The notes below the pieces were generated by a model. It was not told the DNA's origin, did no database searches, and saw only the letters and a program-made list of their open reading frames with translations. Position numbers and translations under genes: made by a program. Below, in pieces: positions 7,528 through 13,784 of a stretch of 43,159 bases of DNA (positions within the stretch are counted from its first letter, which is position 1; every line of letters begins with the position of its first letter). The stretch is from Actinomyces oris (lineage in GTDB: Bacteria > Actinomycetota > Actinomycetes > Actinomycetales > Actinomycetaceae). Location of the stretch: positions 1 through 43,159 of the forward strand of contig NZ_MSKS01000014.1 in NCBI RefSeq assembly GCF_001937445.1. Reading direction: 5' to 3'.

Positions 7528-8982
7528 TCAGTCGTCCAGGTGGGAGACGAGCTCGGCGGCCAGACCCGTGTAGGTGGCGGGCGTCAGGGCCAGCAGCCGC
7601 GCCTCGACGTCGTCGGGCATGCCGAGCCCGGAGATGAACTCGCGCATGCCCTCGGGCGTGACCTTCTTGCCGCGGGTGAGCTCCTTGAGGCGCTCGTAGG
7701 GGTCGGCCATGCCGGTTGCCCCGGCGACGGCGGCCGCCCGCATCGCCTGCTGGACGGGCTCGCCGAGCACCTCCCAGGTCGCCTCGAGGTCCTCCTCCAG
7801 GCGGGTGCGGTCGACGTCGAGCCCGGCCAGGCCCCGCCGGATGTTGTCCACGGCCAGCAGCGAGTGCCCCAGGGCCACGCCCACGTTGCGCTGCGTGGTG
7901 GAGTCGGTGAGGTCCCGCTGGAGGCGGGAGGTGACGAGAGTGGCGGCCAGCGTGTCCAGCAGCGAGCAGGAGATCTCCAGGTTGGCCTCGCCGTTCTCGA
8001 AGCGGATCGGGTTGACCTTGTGCGGCATGGTCGACGAGCCGGTGGAGCCCTGCGCGCTCAGCCGCTGGTGGAAGTAGCCCAGCGAGATGTAGGTCCACAC
8101 GTCGGTGGCCAGGTTGTGGGCGATCCGGTTGAAGCGGGCGACGTCGGAGTAGAGCTCGGCCTGCCAGTCGTGGGACTCGATCTGCGTGGTCAGCGGGTTC
8201 CAGGTCAGGCCCAGGTGCTCGACGAATCCGCGCCCCACGGCCTGCCAGTCGGCGCCGGGCACGGAGACGACGTGCGCGCCGAAGGTGCCGGTGGCGCCGT
8301 TGATCTTGCCCAGGTACTCGGTGGCCTCGACGCGGCGCACCTGGCGGCGCAGCCGGTGGGCCAGGACCGCCATCTCCTTGCCGAGCGTCGTGGGGGTGGC
8401 CGGCTGGCCGTGCGTGCGCGCCAGCATGGCGGCGTCGGCGTGCTCGTGGGCCATGGCGGCCAGATCCTCGACCAGCCCGCGGGCGGCCGGCAGCCACACC
8501 TGCTCGACGGCGCCCCGGATCGTCAGGGCGTAGGAGAGGTTGTTGATGTCCTCGCTGGTGCAGAAGATGTGGACGATCTCGCCGACCGTGGGCAGCACGG
8601 TGGGGCCGCCGTCGGCGCCGACGACGCCGGGGGCCTGGGCGGCCGCGGCCAGGCGCCGCTTGAGGAGATACTCGACGGCCTTGACGTCGTGGCGGGTCTC
8701 GGCCTCGATGGCGCCGAGCTCGGCGATCTCCTCGGCCCCGAAGTCCTTGACGACGCCGCGCAGGTAGCTCTTCTCCGTCTCGCTCAGGCGGGGGGCGCCG
8801 GGCAGGACGCCGCCGTCGGTGAGGTGGATGAGCCACTCGACCTCGACCTGCAGGCGGGCCCGGTTGAGCGCGGCCTCGGAGAGGTGGTTGACCAGCGGGG
8901 CGGCGACGGCGCGGTAGCGGCCGTCCAGGGGGCCCAGGGCGATGGCGGGGGAGACTGCGGAGAGATCGACCATGCCGCTCAT
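7528..8982 (-). CDS. purB: Adenylosuccinate lyase
   Basis: The 484-residue protein belongs to the fumarase/aspartase superfamily. It releases fumarate from SAICAR and from adenylosuccinate in cytosolic purine synthesis. LGPLDGRYR near residue 17, TSEDINNL, RTHGQPATPTTLGKE, and the superfamily signature GSSTMPHKVNPIRFENGEAN (about 312-331) with its catalytic Ser loop are all intact. The length fits the longer PurB type of Actinobacteria and enterics. The start at 8982 overlaps the stop of the upstream membrane-protein gene as ATGA, which supports it over the internal Met at codon 4 and indicates translational coupling. Confidence 0.96.
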   Translation of the reverse strand: MSGMVDLSAVSPAIALGPLDGRYRAVAAPLVNHLSEAALNRARLQVEVEWLIHLTDGGVLPGAPRLSETEKSYLRGVVKDFGAEEIAELGAIEAETRHDVKAVEYLLKRRLAAAAQAPGVVGADGGPTVLPTVGEIVHIFCTSEDINNLSYALTIRGAVEQVWLPAARGLVEDLAAMAHEHADAAMLARTHGQPATPTTLGKEMAVLAHRLRRQVRRVEATEYLGKINGATGTFGAHVVSVPGADWQAVGRGFVEHLGLTWNPLTTQIESHDWQAELYSDVARFNRIAHNLATDVWTYISLGYFHQRLSAQGSTGSSTMPHKVNPIRFENGEANLEISCSLLDTLAATLVTSRLQRDLTDSTTQRNVGVALGHSLLAVDNIRRGLAGLDVDRTRLEEDLEATWEVLGEPVQQAMRAAAVAGATGMADPYERLKELTRGKKVTPEGMREFISGLGMPDDVEARLLALTPATYTGLAAELVSHLDD

Positions 8983-9389
8983 TGTGGCAGGTTGGCACCG
9001 ATCTCTGCGAGTGGGGCCTCCTGGGTCGAGATGAGGGCGGGCTGGGCCTCGGGGCGGCGTCGGCGGTAGGCGGTCACGACGACGAACAGCAGGATGCCGG
9101 CCGACGGCAGGTTGATGGCGGCGGCGGGCTCATGGCTGTAGAGGCCGTGGCCGAGCAGGGCGGCCGCCAGCCCTAGGCCGATGACGGCCAGCGCGAGGAT
9201 CGAGGGGCCCGGGATCCGCTGGGACGGCTCGGCGCGCTGAACGTGCTGGGCCTGGAAGAGGATGAGACTGACCGTCAGCAGGCTCAGAGGCGTCAGGAGG
9301 GAGGTTTCCCAGCCGAACAGGCCGCCGCCGACCGTCAGGGCTAGGACGGTCGTGGCAAGCGTGAAGACGACTGGTGGGAGGAGTCGCAT
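8979..9389 (-). CDS. Small four-helix membrane protein, paralogue of the gene at 11105-11476
   Basis: The 136-residue protein starts at MRLLPPVVF, preceded by agaagg at a good distance; longer in-frame starts lack a ribosome site. It has about four hydrophobic segments (about 7-24, 30-46, 64-82, 95-110). Motifs GWETSLLTPLSLLTVSLILFQAQ and the basic tail YRRRR align with GWQLNSLTSSLCMLLLGLILLQAQ and RSLRDRR in the protein at 11105-11476. No known family is recognised. It is coupled to purB by a 4-bp overlap, probably through position rather than function. Confidence 0.7.
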   Translation of the reverse strand: MRLLPPVVFTLATTVLALTVGGGLFGWETSLLTPLSLLTVSLILFQAQHVQRAEPSQRIPGPSILALAVIGLGLAAALLGHGLYSHEPAAAINLPSAGILLFVVVTAYRRRRPEAQPALISTQEAPLAEIGANLPQ

Positions 9390-9591
9390 GGTAGATGACC
9401 TTCTAGGGCGGACAAGGTGGGGAATGGTATGACCGGGCAAAATCCTGCCGGATTCTTGTGGCATTTTCAACAAGTGGTCCGTCGTCGTTGACGGGGAGCA
9501 CTCCCCGGTCGCCTCCAGCCTATACGGCCCGCCGGTCCCGGATCTGTGAAGTAGGTTCCGACCAGGGAGAATGTGATGCCTCTGTGATGCC

Positions 9592-9619
9592 TTGGGTGCT
9601 GTGCGGGTCAGTGGATAAT
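9592..9619 (+). promoter_or_regulatory. Candidate promoter for a leaderless GNAT transcript
   Basis: A ttgggt box (9592-9597) and gataat (9614-9619) are separated by 16 bp. The predicted transcription start, about 7 nt after the -10 box, falls on the A of the ATG at 9626. No Shine-Dalgarno sequence precedes that ATG. This arrangement fits leaderless translation, common in Actinobacteria. Confidence 0.45.
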
Positions 9620-9625
9620 GCGGTT

Positions 9626-10066
9626 ATGACGACGGACCGGGTCCAGCACGGAGCGGCAGTCAGAGTTCTGGTGGAGCAGGACCTGGTCAGTGAGCAGATG
9701 CTGGCTCTTATGCGCGAGGCCGCGGGACTGCCCGACGCCGAGCTGCGCAGGATCATTGCTGAGGAGCTAGTGCTCATGGAGGTCGTGGGTACGGGCCCGC
9801 GGGGCGTGCCCACGTCGGTAGCTGCCTACGTGTCTCGACCCGATGGCGTCGTGTTGGAGTACATTGCCGTGGCTCCGGGGCTACGTGGCGACGGAATCGG
9901 GCGGGCGCTCGTTGATGCCCTTGCCAGTGTGTCGGGGCAGGTTGTCGCCGAGACCGACGACGATGCCGTCGGCTTCTACCGGGCGCTCGACTTCGACATC
10001 GACCCTGCGCCGTCGGACCCGCGCTGGCCGGGGCGCCGCCGCTACCGATGCGTGCGGCGGTCCTGA
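9626..10066 (+). CDS. GNAT-family N-acetyltransferase
   Basis: The 146-residue protein has a compact GNAT fold. VVLEYIAVAPGLRGDGIGRALVDAL (roughly residues 73-97) contains strand beta4 and the acetyl-CoA pyrophosphate loop R-G-x-G-I-G of motif A. DDAVGFYRALDFDI is the motif B helix and C-terminal strand. It would transfer an acetyl group from acetyl-CoA to an amine, but the substrate cannot be read from sequence. It sits between the two paralogous membrane-protein genes and next to a toxin-antitoxin pair. A palindrome 27 nt after its stop probably ends the transcript. Confidence 0.8.
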   Translation: MTTDRVQHGAAVRVLVEQDLVSEQMLALMREAAGLPDAELRRIIAEELVLMEVVGTGPRGVPTSVAAYVSRPDGVVLEYIAVAPGLRGDGIGRALVDALASVSGQVVAETDDDAVGFYRALDFDIDPAPSDPRWPGRRRYRCVRRS

Positions 10067-10093
10067 TTCCGAACGGCACATGTCGAGGACTGC

Positions 10094-10180
10094 CTTTCGC
10101 GCCGAGGACGTACTTCTCCTCCAAATGTCGTGTCTCCGCCCCCAGTCATCTGGGGGACAGCGCAGTCCTCGGCGCGAAAG
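10094..10180. repeat. Palindromic element, family B, between GNAT and antitoxin genes
   Basis: Arms ctttcgcgccgaggac (10094-10109) and gtcctcggcgcgaaag (10165-10180) are exact reverse complements. An inner hairpin of cccccagtcatctggggg lies in the loop (10139-10156). Its nested architecture matches elements at 7280 and 35569, but the sequence differs. It begins 27 nt after the GNAT stop and may terminate that transcript. Confidence 0.7.
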
Positions 10181-10241
10181 TACGTTCTCGATCGACGTCG
10201 TCGACGGTCCCGGGCGGCTGGTTGTGCCATATGCTGACCTC

Positions 10242-10712
10242 ATGGGTCGCTTCCGCACTGATGACGCACCGGCACTTATTCGTGCTGCGCGTCTGGATGC
10301 AGGGCTCTCACGGGTTCAGTTGGCCCAGCGTGCTGGCTTGAACGAGTCGGTCTTGACGCAGGTGGAGTCTGGGGCGCGTGCGGTGTCCGATGAGCTGCTC
10401 GAGGTGGTGCTGCGTGCAGCCGGTTACCGACCGTCACTCCCGCTTGCCATGCAGGCCGACAAGATTCTCGCCTGCGCCGAATCTCATGGCCTCAGCAACC
10501 TCCGCGTTTTCGGGTCGTCAGTCCGCGGGGAGGATGACTTCGACTCTGACATCGACCTTCTGGTCACGCCGTCGACCAGTACCGACCTGTTCGACCTGGC
10601 CCTGTTCGTCGATGACGTTGAGAGACTCACTGGGTTCCCGACCGACGTCGTTTCCGACTCCCCCCTACCTGTTCAGCTGACTGATGCCGCACGAGAGGCG
10701 GTGCCGCTGTGA
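10242..10712 (+). CDS. HTH-nucleotidyltransferase antitoxin (MntA-like) fused to a Xre-type repressor domain
   Basis: The 156-residue protein begins with a Xre/Cro helix-turn-helix (about 10-60: IRAARLDAGLSRVQLAQRAG then VLTQVESGARAVSDELLEVV). A minimal nucleotidyltransferase follows (about 65-156). GSSVRGEDDFDSDIDLLV (91-108) holds the G-S..R-G....S-D-x-D metal and nucleotide site, with D103 and D105. In MNT/HEPN systems such proteins inactivate the HEPN RNase by adding AMP to a tyrosine. The fused HTH suggests it also represses its own operon. It overlaps the next gene by 4 bp (GTGA). G+C and codon bias are milder than in surrounding genes, consistent with transfer. Confidence 0.85.
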   Translation: MGRFRTDDAPALIRAARLDAGLSRVQLAQRAGLNESVLTQVESGARAVSDELLEVVLRAAGYRPSLPLAMQADKILACAESHGLSNLRVFGSSVRGEDDFDSDIDLLVTPSTSTDLFDLALFVDDVERLTGFPTDVVSDSPLPVQLTDAAREAVPL

Positions 10713-11098
10713 ACGAGGAGCGTCAACGGGCTCGCTTTACTCCGCGTACCAGGCAGGATGGGGCAAGGCGCCATGATCGTGAGAATCTGGACGCCGAGCT
10801 TGCGCTGATTCGTGACCGGATCGACGTCGTCATCGCGCACGGACGAGAAGAGTTTTACGACGGTGCTCAAGCCTATGACGTTGCCTGCATGGTGATCATC
10901 CGACTTGCCGCTCTGCTGGAGCGACCTGAGTTCATGCCTTACCTGGTGGCGATCTCCGAGGACGAACGCCGGGCCATTCGAACCACACGCAACATTGCGG
11001 CACACGCAGGCTATCGCTCGATGGATGACAGTCTTTTCTGGATGGCAATCACTCGGCGTGTTCCCGAGATCTTGGACCGAATCCATGCCGGTGGGTGA
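10709..11098 (+). CDS. HEPN-domain toxin (HepT/DUF86-like)
   Basis: The 129-residue helical protein starts at a GTG coupled to the antitoxin stop. RNIAAH at 94-99 is the R-x4-H catalytic motif of HEPN ribonucleases, placed near the end of the four-helix bundle as in DUF86/HepT. The HepT consensus is R-x4-H-x-Y, where the Tyr is the AMP acceptor. Here the sequence is H99-A-G-Y102, so the Tyr is one position later. The predicted role is a growth-arresting RNase kept off by the upstream HTH-MNT protein, possibly as phage defence close to the island at 12545-26028. The motif and order are clear; the activity is inferred. Confidence 0.82.
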   Translation: MNEERQRARFTPRTRQDGARRHDRENLDAELALIRDRIDVVIAHGREEFYDGAQAYDVACMVIIRLAALLERPEFMPYLVAISEDERRAIRTTRNIAAHAGYRSMDDSLFWMAITRRVPEILDRIHAGG

Positions 11099-11104
11099 CG
11101 GGCC

Positions 11105-11476
11105 CTATCGGGCCGAGGTCGTGTGCGTGGTGACCTCGCGGGTCCGCCGGTCCCTCAGACTGCGCGCCAGGACGTAGCCCAGTAGGCCCAGCGCGGGCAG
11201 GGCGAGGAGCACGTCGACGTCGGACCGGTACAGGCCGCGCGCGACCATGAGCCCGGAGAGGATGACTCCGACGGCCCCCAGCAGCCGAACGCCCGACGGC
11301 GGCAGGCTGCGCTCGCCCGGACCCGAGTTCTGGGCCTGCAGCAGGATGAGGCCGAGCAGGAGCATGCACAGCGATGAGGTGAGGCTGTTGAGCTGCCACC
11401 CGAGCAGCAGGCTCCCGATCGAGTTGACCAGGACGGTCAGGGCAAGGACAACAATGGCGGGCTTGATGAGTCGCAT
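11105..11476 (-). CDS. Small four-helix membrane protein, paralogue of 8979-9389
   Basis: The 123-residue protein starts at MRLIKPAIVV, with gaggtg upstream at good spacing; a GTG three codons earlier is less likely. Four hydrophobic segments and a basic C-terminus (RSLRDRRTREV) are visible. The shared MRL start, L-GW-x-x-N/S-LT segment and LILLQAQ motif show common ancestry with 8979-9389. Function is unknown. It is convergent with the HEPN toxin gene, with only 6 nt between stops. Confidence 0.68.
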   Translation of the reverse strand: MRLIKPAIVVLALTVLVNSIGSLLLGWQLNSLTSSLCMLLLGLILLQAQNSGPGERSLPPSGVRLLGAVGVILSGLMVARGLYRSDVDVLLALPALGLLGYVLARSLRDRRTREVTTHTTSAR

Positions 11477-11583
11477 GTCGAGCACCTCGGCGAACGGGTT
11501 GCGGTCGCGAACGTCCCCAGTCTAAGCCGGTGCCCTGGTCGGAGCCTGACCGGTGGTGAGGGGGGAGTCGACGCCGGCCGGGC

Positions 11584-12348
11584 TCAGACCTCAGTCCTCG
11601 GGGTGGTGCCCATGGCGCGGCCGCGGATCCAGTAGGCCTGGTGCTGGATGCTGCGCCGGCTGATACCGGAGGCGATCAGGTGGCGCCGCACCGCCTTAGT
11701 AGCGCTGCTCTCCAAGGCGATGAAGACCCAGTCCAGAGCCAGGTCCCCGGTGTCCGCCCACAGGGTGCGGTCGACGGCGGCCAGCAGCTTCTCCTCGGAG
11801 ACCTCGGGATTGACGCGGATGAGCCGATGGTCGCGCGCGGCCAGGGGCAGGAAGCCGGTCTCGGGCGCCAGCATGACGACGGTGGCCAGGCTGCTCGGCG
11901 GGGCGGCGGCGACGGCGTCGGCGAGTGCTGGCGCGGAGGCCTGGTCGCCTACCAGCAGCATCTTGTCGCCGGGGGAGGGCAGACGGTAGCTGGTGCCGCC
12001 CATGACCTGGACGGACACGGTGGCTCCCGGCTTGACCCGCTTCGACCAGCGCGACGCCGGACCGCTGGGCTCATGGTGCAGGACCAGGATGATGGCGGTG
12101 GCCTGCTCGCGGTTGACGCGGGTGATGGTGTAGGCGCGCTGGTGCTGGCGGCCGCCCTGCGGGATCCACATCCGCACCCAGGCGGTGGGCGGCAGCATGG
12201 CGGCGCCGGTGCCCAGCAGGCTCGGACAGTGAACAGTCAGCTCCGTGTAGGGCGCCAGCTCCCGCACCCCGGTCACCGTGAGCTTGTGCTCCGGCGCCCG
12301 TAGAGCCTTGAGCACTGTGCCTTGGAATCCCCTCCCACCACGTGCCAT
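11584..12348 (-). CDS. Siderophore-interacting protein (NAD(P)H-dependent ferric-siderophore reductase)
   Basis: The 254-residue protein has the FAD-binding beta-barrel of the SIP/ViuB family (KLTVTGVRELAPYTELTVHC, then QHQRAYTITRVN with the RxYT flavin motif). An NAD(P)H domain follows (GDKMLLVGDQASAPALADAV), ending in a C-terminal 'GISRRSIQHQAYWIRGRA' that fits the family's Y-W-R-G tail. Such cytosolic enzymes reduce Fe(III)-siderophores to release iron. The start at 12348 is preferred because it follows gggagg, matches the family's usual 'MxRGFQG' opening, and leaves an iron-box-like site upstream. An ATG at 12396 would bury that site in coding sequence. Confidence 0.88.
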   Translation of the reverse strand: MARGGRGFQGTVLKALRAPEHKLTVTGVRELAPYTELTVHCPSLLGTGAAMLPPTAWVRMWIPQGGRQHQRAYTITRVNREQATAIILVLHHEPSGPASRWSKRVKPGATVSVQVMGGTSYRLPSPGDKMLLVGDQASAPALADAVAAAPPSSLATVVMLAPETGFLPLAARDHRLIRVNPEVSEEKLLAAVDRTLWADTGDLALDWVFIALESSATKAVRRHLIASGISRRSIQHQAYWIRGRAMGTTPRTEV

Positions 12349-12379
12349 CTGCGTGTCCGCCTCCCGGTCGTCTGATCTC

Positions 12380-12397
12380 GCGCTAAGGCGAACCATA
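12380..12397 (-). promoter_or_regulatory. Possible DtxR/IdeR iron box upstream of the siderophore reductase
   Basis: Read on the minus strand, tatggttcgccttagcgc matches about 11 of 18 positions of the DtxR/IdeR consensus, with conserved GGTT, GCCT and A-x-C blocks. It lies 31-49 nt before the preferred start, as expected for an iron-dependent operator. The match is partial, so this is a suggestion only. Confidence 0.3.
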
Positions 12398-12544
12398 ACC
12401 GGAATGGTTGAAGGCTTGCTTAGGACCTCCTGCTGAGAACACTGGAGAAAATGCCGAAAGAATTCCGGCGGTGGGCGGGTCCGCCGGGTTGGACGTATTG
12501 GGAATCCTCGGATGTGTCGATGGAGGTGGCGCTCGGGATCGCCC

Positions 12545-13639
12545 TCAGAATTGCGCGAGGACTTGCCGTGCGATGGCGGCGCCCAAGGGGATGGGGACGG
12601 CGTTGCCGATCTGCCGGGCGATGGATGTGCGGGAGCCGATGAAGCGGTGCGTGTCGGGGAATCCCTGCAGGAGCGCCGCCTCGTAGTGGGTGATGGCGCG
12701 GTTCTCCACGGGGTGGAGGTAGCGGCCCTTCTCCGGCTTGAAGAACTCGGTCCGGATCGTCACGGAGGGGCGGTCCCAGTGCAGGCGTCCCATGACGTCC
12801 ATGGAACCGGAGGTGTGCCGGAGCCAGCAGGGCGCCTTCAAGTCGTCCGGAAGATCCGCCCGATTCCCGCCCTCGGGGATCGCGGCAAAGCGCTCGCGTG
12901 ATTTGGGGCTGTAGCCCCGGGAGACGTGCAGCTCCCGGGGGGAGAAGGCGCCGGGCACCCGCCGTGAGCCGACTCGGGTGCGGAGCTGGTCGAAGCGCTC
13001 GTCCATGTCGGGCTGCGCGGGCACGCCCAGAAGCGTCTGCCGCACCGTCCGGTACGGGGGCAGGTCGCCGCCCCCGTCCGGGGAGTGCGTGGGCTCCGGG
13101 AACCCGGGGACGGCCATGTCGTAGCGGTGCCCGATGAGGACGGCGCGCCTGCGCGCCTGCGGGGCGCCGTAGTCGGCGGCGTTGATGACGCGGAAGTCGA
13201 AGGAGTAGTCCTCGAGGAACTCCCCGGGCCCGGTGGCGGCCAGGAAATCGCGGTACTGGGGCGACTTCCCGAAGGCCGGCACGTTCTCCACGACGAAGTA
13301 CTTGGGCCTGGCCCTCTGAATGACCTGGGCGTACTGCTCCCAGAGCCGATTGCGGGCGTCCTCCGCGTCCCGCTTGCCGAGCGTGCTGAACCCCTGACAC
13401 GGCGGGCCTCCGACGACGACGTCGACTCCGGCGGGGATCGTCCCCTCGGCGAGCCAGTCCTGGATGGCGCCCGCGTAGACATCCGTCTTGGGGAAGGTCG
13501 CCCGGTAGGAGGCGGCGGCCTCCGGGTCCATCTCGACTGCGGCGATACTGCGGAAGCGGGGCGACGCCGTGTGGAAGCCCGCAGTGAGACCTCCCGCCCC
13601 GGCGAAGAGGTCGAGGACGCGGATGGTGCGGGCAGTCAT
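12545..13639 (-). CDS. dcm: DNA (cytosine-5) methyltransferase
   Basis: The 364-residue enzyme carries the C5-methyltransferase motifs in canonical order: I DLFAGAGGLTAGF (10-22); IV GGPPCQGFS with catalytic C81; VI VVENVP (E118); VIII QARRR (161-165); and X IGNAVP near the C-terminus. The target-recognition region (about 200-300) is ordinary in length. It methylates cytosine C5; specificity cannot be read. It is transcribed away from the DUF1156-to-Vsr operon, from a shared 145-nt intergenic region. A Vsr-type gene closes that operon, so methylase and mismatch nuclease bracket the island. The symbol is used generically. Confidence 0.93.
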   Translation of the reverse strand: MTARTIRVLDLFAGAGGLTAGFHTASPRFRSIAAVEMDPEAAASYRATFPKTDVYAGAIQDWLAEGTIPAGVDVVVGGPPCQGFSTLGKRDAEDARNRLWEQYAQVIQRARPKYFVVENVPAFGKSPQYRDFLAATGPGEFLEDYSFDFRVINAADYGAPQARRRAVLIGHRYDMAVPGFPEPTHSPDGGGDLPPYRTVRQTLLGVPAQPDMDERFDQLRTRVGSRRVPGAFSPRELHVSRGYSPKSRERFAAIPEGGNRADLPDDLKAPCWLRHTSGSMDVMGRLHWDRPSVTIRTEFFKPEKGRYLHPVENRAITHYEAALLQGFPDTHRFIGSRTSIARQIGNAVPIPLGAAIARQVLAQF

Positions 13640-13784
13640 GGAATCAGGGTAGCCGGCCGGTACGACACCGAACCGAGGCTCACCGCCGGTTCAAGGGTGT
13701 GATTCGTGTCGGAGAGCGGTCGTAGGATGTTCCCGTTCACACCCGCGGAGAATTCCCCGTTCTCCGTCGACAGGAAGGACTCCC
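13640..13784. promoter_or_regulatory. Divergent promoter region between dcm and the defence operon
   Basis: The 145-nt interval must drive both dcm (minus) and the six-gene operon (plus). A taggat -10-like box lies at 13723-13728, but no good -35 partner is visible at normal spacing. The aggaagg ribosome site supports the GTG start at 13785. The cytosine methylase might repress from here, as some C5 methylases do, but no operator is recognisable. Confidence 0.4.

Noticed and set aside
7540-9069. 509-codon plus-strand frame over purB
   Set aside because: It is antisense to an intact purB with all catalytic motifs; the Gly/Val-rich translation is a codon-bias artefact.
12349-12396. Longer start for the siderophore-interacting protein at 12396
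   Set aside because: It has no ribosome site, extends beyond the usual family N-terminus, and covers an iron-box-like sequence.
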